Below, in pieces: positions 37,628 to 44,905 of a stretch of 64,000 nt of DNA. A program made the translations under genes and the position numbers. Origin of the DNA: UBA5364 sp050259235 (GTDB lineage: Bacteria; Bacillota_I; Bacilli_A; RF39; UBA660); contig JBLNAG010000005.1 in the NCBI GenBank assembly GCA_050259235.1, positions 1-64,000 on the forward strand, given 5' to 3'. The stretch's first letter is position 1. Each line of letters begins with the position of its first letter. The notes under the pieces are model-generated. The model searched no databases. It worked only from the letters and a program-made list of their open reading frames with translations, and was not told the origin of the DNA.

Positions 37628-39190
37628 TTGAAAGGTAAGACATATAAAGTTGCTCTTTATATAAGACTTTCAAGAGAAGATGGCGACAACTTAGAAAGTG
37701 AAAGTATTACAAATCAAAGAGATATTTTGCAAATATTTTTAAAAAGAACAACTGAAAATTTATGCTATATAGATGAATATATAGATGATGGATTTACTGG
37801 TTCAAATTTTGATAGACCTTCTTGGCAAAGACTTTTATCGGATATTAAAAATAAAAAAATCGATACAATTATAACAAAGGACCTTTCTCGAATGGGTAGA
37901 GATTACATTACTATGGGGGAATATGTTGAAAGAATATTCCCCGAGAAAGGTATTAGATATATTGCAATTAATGATGATATCGATACATTATATGAAACTC
38001 CAGGATTAGAGTTTTTACAATTTAAATTAGTTTTTAATGATTTTTATTTAAAAGACACGTCAAAGAAAATAAGAAAAGTATTAAGGGCAAAAAAGGAACA
38101 AGGTAAGTTCTTAGGATGGAAAGCAGTTTATGGTTATATAAAAAATCCTAAAGATAAACATAAGTTATTAGTCGATGAAAATGTAAGGCCAATAATTCAA
38201 AGAATGTTTAATATGGCTTCAAATGGTAAAAGTCCTAGACAAATAGCAAATACTTTTTCCACTGAAAAAATACCTAATCCAAGTGTTTATGCTAATTTAA
38301 ATCGAGGTTTAAAATCAACAGCCTTTCCATTATGGTGTCCTAGAACTATTGAAGAAATGTTATCTAATCAAACTTACATAGGTAATTTAACTCAAGGGAG
38401 AAGAAAAAAACTGAATTATAAATCAAAAAAAGAAAAAAGAACTACAAAAGAAGATTGGATAATTGTTGAAAATACGCATGAACCGATAATTGATAAAGAA
38501 ACATTCGATACAGTCCAACAAATGATTAAGAAAGGCAAAAATAAGCCTAATGGGAAGAATGTAAAGTTATTATCTGGCTTTATGTATTGTAAAGAATGCG
38601 GTCATGCTATTGGAGTAAATAGAAGTAGTGATGGTAAAAGAAGTTATTGTTGTTGCTCTTATTATACTTCATATAGTAAATTTGGTGTATGCACTCCACA
38701 TAGTAATAACTATGATAAATTGGAAAGAATGGTTTTAGATAATATTAGAGATATGTGTAAAAAGTATGTTGACACATCTAATTTTGAGAATATAGTTGAA
38801 GAAGCATTAAAAAAGAATGATATCAAAACAAAATTAGTTTCTATTATTAATGCATTAGATAATAAAATTAAAATCAATTTTAATTTTATAGATAAAATAT
38901 ATGAAGACAAATTAAAGGGTAATATAGACATTGAGATGTTTAATAGGTCTTCAACAAAATATAAAGAAGAAATATCAAAATTAAAAAACGAAAAAGAAAA
39001 TTTAAATAAAGAATTATCAAACATTGATAGTGACCAAAGTAAAAAAGAAAAAAAAGATGTTTCAAATAAGATAAAGGAATATTTATCTTTTGAAAATCCT
39101 AATAGAAATTTGTTGGTGAATTTAATTGATAAAATATATATTAGTGAAGATAAGACAGTGGAAATTTACTATAAATTCAAAATAAATTAA
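37628..39190 (+). CDS. Large serine recombinase (integrase) of element 2
   Basis: A 520-aa large serine recombinase. VALYIRLSREDGDN holds the catalytic serine, TKDLSRMGRDYITMG is the catalytic arginine motif, then the recombinase domain, a zinc ribbon starting YCKECGHAIGV and a long C-terminal coiled coil. Start TTG 37628 is chosen because aaaggagtg lies just before it; the ATG at 37601 has no ribosome site. It lies ~1.1 kb from the right att site and is the natural enzyme for integration at GGT of the binding-protein gene. Confidence 0.95.
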   Translation: MKGKTYKVALYIRLSREDGDNLESESITNQRDILQIFLKRTTENLCYIDEYIDDGFTGSNFDRPSWQRLLSDIKNKKIDTIITKDLSRMGRDYITMGEYVERIFPEKGIRYIAINDDIDTLYETPGLEFLQFKLVFNDFYLKDTSKKIRKVLRAKKEQGKFLGWKAVYGYIKNPKDKHKLLVDENVRPIIQRMFNMASNGKSPRQIANTFSTEKIPNPSVYANLNRGLKSTAFPLWCPRTIEEMLSNQTYIGNLTQGRRKKLNYKSKKEKRTTKEDWIIVENTHEPIIDKETFDTVQQMIKKGKNKPNGKNVKLLSGFMYCKECGHAIGVNRSSDGKRSYCCCSYYTSYSKFGVCTPHSNNYDKLERMVLDNIRDMCKKYVDTSNFENIVEEALKKNDIKTKLVSIINALDNKIKINFNFIDKIYEDKLKGNIDIEMFNRSSTKYKEEISKLKNEKENLNKELSNIDSDQSKKEKKDVSNKIKEYLSFENPNRNLLVNLIDKIYISEDKTVEIYYKFKIN

Positions 39191-39234
39191 TTAATAAAAT
39201 ATGCTATAATATTATTAAATGAACTATAGAAAGA

Positions 39235-40263
39235 ATGATGAAACAAATGGATAAGAGAAATATTACTAATAAGAGTTTTGAATTTGAAAAAATTGTTGCA
39301 AGAATATTTAAATATTGCGGATATATTCAAATCAATCAAAATTATTCTGTACAAAATTATTCTGTATTTGACGATGTAGATATAAGGGCAGAATATAATG
39401 GAAAAAAATATGCTATTGAAGTAAAATATTCATTAACAAGAGAAGCAAATATTTCTATGATAAGAAAAGCAATGGAAAGACTTGGAAATACTATAGGTTT
39501 TAATGAAGAAGCAATTTTGGTAGTTGCAAATATTGTTGATGATTCAAGTAAAATAAACTCTAATATTCAGGTTGTAGATATTAGAAATCTTTTATACATG
39601 GTGAATGATAATGAAGAATTGTATAATGCACTTCTAGGATTGATTGAATTTTCGATAGAAGGATTAGACAAAAAGCAACCGACAATACCACTTTTACCTA
39701 ATAACAAAAAAAAGATTATAGATAGTAGGGAAAAAGAATTTCAAGATAAACTAAAAAAAGTTACTGCTGGCAAAAAGCATGCTCTTGAATATGAAAAATT
39801 ATGTGTTGAAATTTTAAAATATCTTTTTTTACCGAACCTTAGTGGATTTGATGAACAAAAAAAGTCCAATAATGATTTATATAGATTTGATCTTATTTGC
39901 AAAATAAAAAATGATGTAATAGATGATTTTTTTGATACAATAAAAACATATTTTAATACAAAATATATTCTTTTTGAATTTAAAAATTATAAGGAAAAAA
40001 TTACACAAAAAGAAATTTATACTACAGAAAAATATCTTTATTCGAAAGCATTAAGGAATGTAGCTGTTATTATATCAAGACATGGTACTGATGAAAATGC
40101 AGGTTGGGCTATAAAAGGAAGTTTAAGAGAACAGGGAAAATTAATAATATCTTTAAAAGATAAAGATTTATTAGAGATGATTGCTTTAAAGGAAGATAAT
40201 CGAAATCCATCTGAACACTTATCCGACATACTAGATAGTTTATTAATTGATTTGGAAAAATAA
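39235..40263 (+). CDS. Mrr-like restriction endonuclease with two nuclease-type domains
   Basis: A 342-aa protein. The N-terminal half has an Mrr-type PD-(D/E)xK core: FEFEKIVARIFKYCGY, then VFDDVDIRAEYNGKKYAIEVKYS with Asp 47/49 and E-V-K 62-64. The C-terminal half repeats the theme: RFDLICKIKND and a FEFKNYK strand (E-x-K). Mrr-type enzymes restrict modified or foreign DNA. The two halves may be two nuclease domains or one nuclease and one recognition domain. The gene is the last one before the right att site, 40 bases after the recombinase. Confidence 0.78.
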   Translation: MMKQMDKRNITNKSFEFEKIVARIFKYCGYIQINQNYSVQNYSVFDDVDIRAEYNGKKYAIEVKYSLTREANISMIRKAMERLGNTIGFNEEAILVVANIVDDSSKINSNIQVVDIRNLLYMVNDNEELYNALLGLIEFSIEGLDKKQPTIPLLPNNKKKIIDSREKEFQDKLKKVTAGKKHALEYEKLCVEILKYLFLPNLSGFDEQKKSNNDLYRFDLICKIKNDVIDDFFDTIKTYFNTKYILFEFKNYKEKITQKEIYTTEKYLYSKALRNVAVIISRHGTDENAGWAIKGSLREQGKLIISLKDKDLLEMIALKEDNRNPSEHLSDILDSLLIDLEK

Positions 40264-40267
40264 AAGA

Positions 40268-40291
40268 ACATTATAAGTTTAACAGCCGACC
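40268..40291. other. Element 2 right attachment site
   Basis: ACATTATAAGTTT at 40268-40280, GCCGA at 40285-40289 and the ACC junction at 40289-40291. Beyond it the binding-protein gene resumes (tcctttacggcc, minus strand GGCCGTAAAGGA). Confidence 0.88.
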
Positions 40292-40726
40292 TCCTTTACG
40301 GCCACCAATTATATCTTTTCCTTTAATATCCGTTAATTTAAAATTATCATATTTTGTACGTGATACTAAGAAACTACCATCTCTTTTTGTTAAACCAGAA
40401 AAGGTAACTAAATAATCTTTTTCACCTTGTTGATAAACATAAATTGTAGCTTCAGTACCACACAATCCTATGTTGACATCTCCAGATAATACTGCAGCTG
40501 TTACTTTGTCTGCACCAGGAACTAATATTAATTCAACATCCAATCCTTCATCTTCAAAGTAACCTAAACTATGGGCTACATATTGTGGAGCATAAAAAAC
40601 ACTGTGAGTAACTTCAGCAACTTTAACATCCGTTAGTTCATTATCTTCTTTTTCATTAAAAAATAGGAAATAACCACCAACTAGTATAATTGCTAAAATG
40701 AAGATAAAATATACAAATGATTTCAA
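40289..40726 (-). pseudogene. ABC transporter substrate-binding protein, N-terminal fragment (split gene)
   Basis: 146 residues of the N-terminal lobe of an NMT1/THI5-like or ThiY-type binding protein: membrane anchor (FVYFIFILAIILVGGYFLF), then VAEVTHSVFYAPQYVAHSLGYFEDEGLDV (split at the Q) and the GADKVTAAVLSGDVNIGL pocket segment, ending at IIGGRKGG. Start is TTG 40726 with aaggagag upstream. The frame then runs 6 codons into element 2 (RLLNL, stop at 40271). No lipobox cysteine is seen, so the protein is held by a hydrophobic anchor. C-terminal part at 26343-26897. Confidence 0.92.
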
Positions 40727-40838
40727 AAAACACTCTCCTTTCATCAATTTATTATATTCGAGCTTATATGTATGGTGAGAGTGAAAATAAACTAATGTAC
40801 CAATAAATTGTGGTATAATAGCAATAGGTGGTGATATC

Positions 40839-41054
40839 ATGGCCGATGAAAAAATAGAAAAGGTAATTTCAGCAGCAGCAGCAAATATAGATTTAGAATA
40901 TGTTGATTCATTGTCAAAAGATGAATTAAATATTTTAAAAGATGCACTAAAAACACAAAAACATCCTGATAGTTTATTGTATCAACTAGTGAAGATATAC
41001 GAAGAAAAGAAAAATAAATCAAAAGGAAAGGATGTTAAAGGTGCAAAGAAGTAA
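40839..41054 (+). CDS. Small protein overlapping fic, possible antitoxin
   Basis: A 71-aa helical, charged protein (MADEKIEKVISAAAANIDLE opening). It overlaps the following fic gene by 23 bases. The opening helix ISAAAANIDLEYVDSLSKDE resembles in layout the inhibitory helix of VbhA/FicA-type Fic antitoxins, although the strict S/T-xxxE-G/N motif is not matched. A TATAAT box at about 40814 and ggtggtgat ribosome site give a very short leader. The function as antitoxin is an inference from overlap and shape. Confidence 0.5.
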   Translation: MADEKIEKVISAAAANIDLEYVDSLSKDELNILKDALKTQKHPDSLLYQLVKIYEEKKNKSKGKDVKGAKK

Positions 41055-41694
41055 TTTTGAAGATGCATTTAGTGATCAATCTATATATTGTTATCCGGAT
41101 AGTGATATTTTAATAAATAAAAAGAATATCAAGGATCCTAATGTTTTAGCAAGTGTTGAAAGAATGATATCTACTTATAACTTATCACGTCTACATGTTG
41201 AGCCAATTAAAGGTAACTTTGATGTTGAGCATTATTTAATGGTACATCAAGTTTTATTTGGTGAGTTATATCCTTTTGCAGGAAAAATAAGATTAGAAAA
41301 TATGACAAAAGGTGCTACACCTTTCTGTCGTCCAGAATATATTCATTATTATTTAGATTCAATTTTGAAGAAGATGAATTTAAATATTGAAAAAGTCAAA
41401 AACGAAGATGAATTACTAGATTTATTAGCCTATTGCTTTAGTGAAATAAATGTTATACATCCATTTAGAGAAGGAAATGGACGTACTCAAAGAGAATTTT
41501 TTAGGGAGTTTGTTAATGCTAAGGTAAAATTTGCTGATTATGATTTGGATTACAGTTTATTAGATGGAAGAGGTAAACAAAGTTTAATGAATGGTAGTAT
41601 AATTTCTGCTGCTACTGGTGATATTTGTTTATTGAGAGAATTTTTAAAACAAAGTTTAGTCTGTAAAGAAAAAGAACATATACATAGAAGATAA
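41032..41694 (+). CDS. Fic-domain protein (AMPylator-like)
   Basis: A 220-aa Fic protein. The full catalytic motif HPFREGNGRTQREF (residues ~143-156) is present, with the flap region FPFAGKIR-like segment (LYPFAGKIRLENM) near residues 80-92. Fic enzymes transfer AMP to target proteins. No N-terminal inhibitory helix is visible inside this protein, which fits a class I arrangement with a separate inhibitor such as the overlapping upstream gene. Start ATG 41032; GTG 41041 is possible. A terminator follows. Confidence 0.88.
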   Translation: MLKVQRSNFEDAFSDQSIYCYPDSDILINKKNIKDPNVLASVERMISTYNLSRLHVEPIKGNFDVEHYLMVHQVLFGELYPFAGKIRLENMTKGATPFCRPEYIHYYLDSILKKMNLNIEKVKNEDELLDLLAYCFSEINVIHPFREGNGRTQREFFREFVNAKVKFADYDLDYSLLDGRGKQSLMNGSIISAATGDICLLREFLKQSLVCKEKEHIHRR

Positions 41695-41698
41695 TAGA

Positions 41699-41726
41699 AA
41701 AGCACTTATAATTTGAGTGCTTTTAT
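41699..41726 (+). terminator. Intrinsic terminator after fic
   Basis: Hairpin aaaagcact/agtgctttt with following T-rich sequence. Confidence 0.85.
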
Positions 41727-41749
41727 GTTATTATTATATAGGTGATAGT

Positions 41750-43825
41750 ATGAACTTGGAAACATTAAACAACAGTCAATTAGAAGCGGTTAAGGTATTA
41801 GATGGACCACTGCTTATTTTAGCAGGAGCGGGTAGTGGAAAGACTCGTGTTTTAACTACTCGTGTTTCTTATTTAATTGATCAAGGTGTAGATCCAAATT
41901 CTATTTTGGCTATTACTTTTACTAATAAAGCTGCTAAAGAAATGAAAGAAAGAGTACTGAAAATATTAGGTCCAATGGCCTATCAAATTCAAATATCTAC
42001 TTTCCACTCATTTGGATTAACAATTGTTAAAGAAAATTGTGAATTATTAGGATATAAGAAAAATTTTACCATCTTAGATAGTGATGATTCCCTAACGGTA
42101 ATTAAAAAAATATTAAAGGATTTTGATTTAGATCCTAAAATATATAATCCTAAGGGAATAAAATCACAAATAAGTGGTGCAAAAAATGAATTATTAAATC
42201 CTGAAGAATATTCTAATTATGCTAGTAGTGAATATGAAAAAATAGTTTTAAAAATATATAAAGCATATCAAACTAAATTAGCTATTAATAATTCATTAGA
42301 CTTTGATGATTTATTAATGTTACCAATTGTGTTATTTAGACAGAATCCAGATGTATTAAAGAAATATCAAGAAAAATATAAATATATTTTAATAGATGAG
42401 TACCAAGATACTAATGAGGCACAATATACTTTGACTAAAATGATATCAGCTAAATATAAAAATATCTGTGTGGTAGGAGATCCAGATCAAAGTATTTATG
42501 CTTTTAGAGGTTCAAATTATCGTAATATTCTCAATTTTGAAAACGATTATAAAAACGCTAAAACAATTATGCTCGAAAAGAATTATCGTTCTACTAAGAA
42601 TATTCTTACAGTTGCAAATGATGTAATAAAGAATAATACTGCTAGAAAAGATAAGAGCCTTTGGACTGATAATGAAGATGGTGAAAAAGTTTATTATCAT
42701 CGTTCTGAAAATGAAAAAGATGAAGCTTTTTATGTTATGACACAAATAAAGGATTTAATGAAAAGTTCACCATTAAAAGAAATTGCTATCCTTTATCGTA
42801 CTAATGCACAATCAAGAAACATGGAAGAAGCGCTGTTAAGGGAAAATATTCCATATAAAGTTGTAGGTAGTTTTTACTTCTATAAAAGAAAAGAAATTAA
42901 AGATTTAATTGCTTACTTAAATGTTATTTATAATCAAGATGATGATATTAATTTGCTTAGAATAATTAATGTTCCTAAACGAGGAATTGGCCTTAAGACA
43001 ATTGAAAACTTAATTAGTAAAGCTAACGATGAAGGTAAGAGTGTTTACGACATAATTTCTAGTGGTAAAGAAATGGAATTCAAAAAAATAATTAATGAAT
43101 TAATTGAATTAAAAGAAAGTAGTTCATTAACTGAATTAGTTGATTATGTACTAGAAAAAACAGGCATGAAAATGGAGTTAATTGCTGAAAACACTCTTGA
43201 TTCAGAAGTGAGATTAGAGAACTTAGAAGAATTTAAATCAATTACTAAAAACTTTGAAGAAAGAAATGGTATAATATCATTAGAAGAGTTTTTAACAGAA
43301 ATAAGTTTAGTTTCTGATATTGAAGAACATAAAAATAATAATGAAGTAGTCACTTTAATGACTGTACATTCAGCAAAAGGGTTAGAATTTGATAATGTTT
43401 TCATTATTGGATTAGAAGAAGGTATTTTTCCACATGTAAATTCTTTCCAAGAAATAGCTAGTTTAGAGGAAGAACGAAGACTATGTTATGTAGCTATTAC
43501 TAGAGCTAGAAAAAAACTATGGTTGATAAATGCTAAAAGAAGAATGTTATATGGGTTAGAAAGTGCAAATCCAGAAAGTCGATTTATTAAAGAAATAAAT
43601 GAGGAAAATTTAAATAAAGATATTTCAAATAAAGAAATGAAAATATTTAAACCAAAAATGATAGATGAATCAATTGACTATTTAATTGGGGATAAAGTTA
43701 TACACGATAAATATGGTATTGGTGTTATTGTTAATATTGAAAACAAAATATTAACAATAGCATTTAGTCATCCACATGGCATTAAGATGATTATTAAAGG
43801 TCATAAGAGTATTAGAAAGGTGTAA
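41750..43825 (+). CDS. pcrA: ATP-dependent DNA helicase PcrA/UvrD
   Basis: A 691-aa superfamily 1A helicase. Walker A is LAGAGSGKT near residue 28, motif II is LIDEYQDTN near 215-223, motif III VGDPDQSIYAFRG follows, and motif VI ITRARKKL lies near residue 580. The C-terminal tail KVIHDKYGIGVIVNIE is the PcrA-specific Tudor-like RNA-polymerase interaction domain. It unwinds DNA in repair and rolling-circle replication. Start ATG 41750 follows taggtgat. pcrA-ligA neighbourhood is typical of Bacillota, here with two genes between. Confidence 0.95.
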   Translation: MNLETLNNSQLEAVKVLDGPLLILAGAGSGKTRVLTTRVSYLIDQGVDPNSILAITFTNKAAKEMKERVLKILGPMAYQIQISTFHSFGLTIVKENCELLGYKKNFTILDSDDSLTVIKKILKDFDLDPKIYNPKGIKSQISGAKNELLNPEEYSNYASSEYEKIVLKIYKAYQTKLAINNSLDFDDLLMLPIVLFRQNPDVLKKYQEKYKYILIDEYQDTNEAQYTLTKMISAKYKNICVVGDPDQSIYAFRGSNYRNILNFENDYKNAKTIMLEKNYRSTKNILTVANDVIKNNTARKDKSLWTDNEDGEKVYYHRSENEKDEAFYVMTQIKDLMKSSPLKEIAILYRTNAQSRNMEEALLRENIPYKVVGSFYFYKRKEIKDLIAYLNVIYNQDDDINLLRIINVPKRGIGLKTIENLISKANDEGKSVYDIISSGKEMEFKKIINELIELKESSSLTELVDYVLEKTGMKMELIAENTLDSEVRLENLEEFKSITKNFEERNGIISLEEFLTEISLVSDIEEHKNNNEVVTLMTVHSAKGLEFDNVFIIGLEEGIFPHVNSFQEIASLEEERRLCYVAITRARKKLWLINAKRRMLYGLESANPESRFIKEINEENLNKDISNKEMKIFKPKMIDESIDYLIGDKVIHDKYGIGVIVNIENKILTIAFSHPHGIKMIIKGHKSIRKV

Positions 43826-43830
43826 GGTAT

Positions 43831-43986
43831 ATGAAAGAAGCTATTAACAAATTACAAGAATGGTTTGAGCCTATTCAAGAGTACATAATTGCACACTATG
43901 AATATATAAAATATGGATTTTGGGGGATTATTGCCTTCTTAATCCTATATAGCATTGTCAAAGATATGTTGGGAAGGGCTAAATAA
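43831..43986 (+). CDS. Small membrane protein (51 aa)
   Basis: ATG 43831, 5 bases after pcrA, with aggtgtaaggt upstream; the stop TAA overlaps the galU ATG by one base (taatg). The peptide has an amphipathic N-terminal helix (LQEWFEPIQEYIIAHY) and one membrane helix (FWGIIAFLILYSIV). It belongs to the pcrA-galU transcript. Family unknown. Confidence 0.65.
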   Translation: MKEAINKLQEWFEPIQEYIIAHYEYIKYGFWGIIAFLILYSIVKDMLGRAK

Positions 43987-44843
43987 TGAAAAAAATTAGA
44001 AAAGCTGTTATTTTAGTCGCAGGGATGGGTACAAGATTTTTACCTATTACTAAATCAATCCCAAAAGAAATGTTACCAATAGTTGATAGACCTACATTAG
44101 ATTATATTATTGATGAAGCTGTTCAAAGTGGAATTGAAGAGATATTATTAATTACTAGTCCTTATAAAAAGACAATTGAGGATTATTATGATGAACATTA
44201 TGAACTTGAAAGTAGATTAGAAAAATCAGGTAAACTAGAACAATTAGAATTAGTAAAAGGATTATCTAAGAAGGCAAATATATTTTATAAAAGACAAGGT
44301 GCTCCTTTAGGAACCGGCCATGCAGTATCTTTGGCAAAATCTTTTGTAGGTGATGAGCCATTTGCTGTTTTATATCCTGATGATTTAATTAGTGCTGAAG
44401 TACCAGTTTTAAAACAATTGATTGATGTATACAATCAATATGATTGTAATGTTGTTGGTGTTCAACAAGTAGATATCAATGAAGTTAACAAGTATGGTAT
44501 TCTTGTTTATGAAGATATAGAAAAAGGGAAAATTAAAGGTATAGCTGAAAAACCAAGTATTGATAATACTCCTAGTACTAGTGCTGCATTAGGAAGATAT
44601 ATTTTCAAACCAGAAATATTTGCTGAGTTAGCTAAAATTAATAAAGTTAATGGAGAATATTTGATAACTGATGCGATGATTAATTTAATGCAAAAACAAG
44701 ATTTCTATGATTGTAAATTTAAGGGAGATCATTATGATATTGGTAATCCCTTAGGATACTTAAAAGCTAATATAGAATTCGGATTAAAACGAGATGATTT
44801 AAGGGTGGGTTTAAGACAGTATATTGCTAGTAAGAATAAGTAA
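43986..44843 (+). CDS. galU: UTP-glucose-1-phosphate uridylyltransferase
   Basis: A 285-aa GalU-type nucleotidyltransferase making UDP-glucose for cell-envelope sugars. The motif VAGMGTRFLPITKSIPKEM (residues ~11-29) binds the nucleotide, GTGHAVSLAK is near residue 105, YPDDLI near 130 and AEKPS near 180. The full length agrees with the family. The ATG overlaps the stop of the small membrane protein. A terminator overlaps its 3' end (44833-44862). Confidence 0.95.
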   Translation: MKKIRKAVILVAGMGTRFLPITKSIPKEMLPIVDRPTLDYIIDEAVQSGIEEILLITSPYKKTIEDYYDEHYELESRLEKSGKLEQLELVKGLSKKANIFYKRQGAPLGTGHAVSLAKSFVGDEPFAVLYPDDLISAEVPVLKQLIDVYNQYDCNVVGVQQVDINEVNKYGILVYEDIEKGKIKGIAEKPSIDNTPSTSAALGRYIFKPEIFAELAKINKVNGEYLITDAMINLMQKQDFYDCKFKGDHYDIGNPLGYLKANIEFGLKRDDLRVGLRQYIASKNK

Positions 44844-44862
44844 AAACTTATTCTTTTTTTAC
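44833..44862 (+). terminator. Terminator of the pcrA-galU unit
   Basis: Hairpin aagaataagt/acttattctt with T run, overlapping the galU stop codon. Confidence 0.85.
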
Positions 44863-44882
44863 CTTTTTATATATAAAAAATG

Positions 44883-44889
44883 GTATAAT
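44883..44889 (+). promoter_or_regulatory. -10 box of ligA
   Basis: tataata followed by taggtgat and ATG at 44906, again a -10 box and ribosome site only a few bases apart. Confidence 0.55.
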
Positions 44890-44905
44890 AATACTAGGTG
44901 ATAAC

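Larger units (their letters stand above)
26898..40291. mobile_element. Integrative element 2, ~13.4 kb, inserted in the ABC binding-protein gene
   Basis: The element interrupts the binding-protein gene at a GGT codon. The two ends, joined in silico, form a near-perfect palindromic attP with 13-bp arms acattataagttt / aaacttataatgt (40268-40280 and 26916-26928) and inner gccga/tcggc boxes, the hallmark of a large serine recombinase site. It encodes such a recombinase (37628-39190), a HUH-motif protein, an XRE regulator, a restriction-modification system, a HEPN-motif operon and an Mrr-like nuclease. No conjugation genes are seen. Confidence 0.92.

Noticed and set aside
10125..40291. A single large element or a prophage
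   Set aside because: The two halves of host genes at 25759-26897 lie between the insertions, and the two integrases are different. No capsid, terminase, portal or tail genes are visible.
10125..40291. Conjugative element (ICE)
   Set aside because: No coupling protein, VirB4 or MobA/relaxase of standard type seen; only the HUH-motif protein could be a mobilisation factor.
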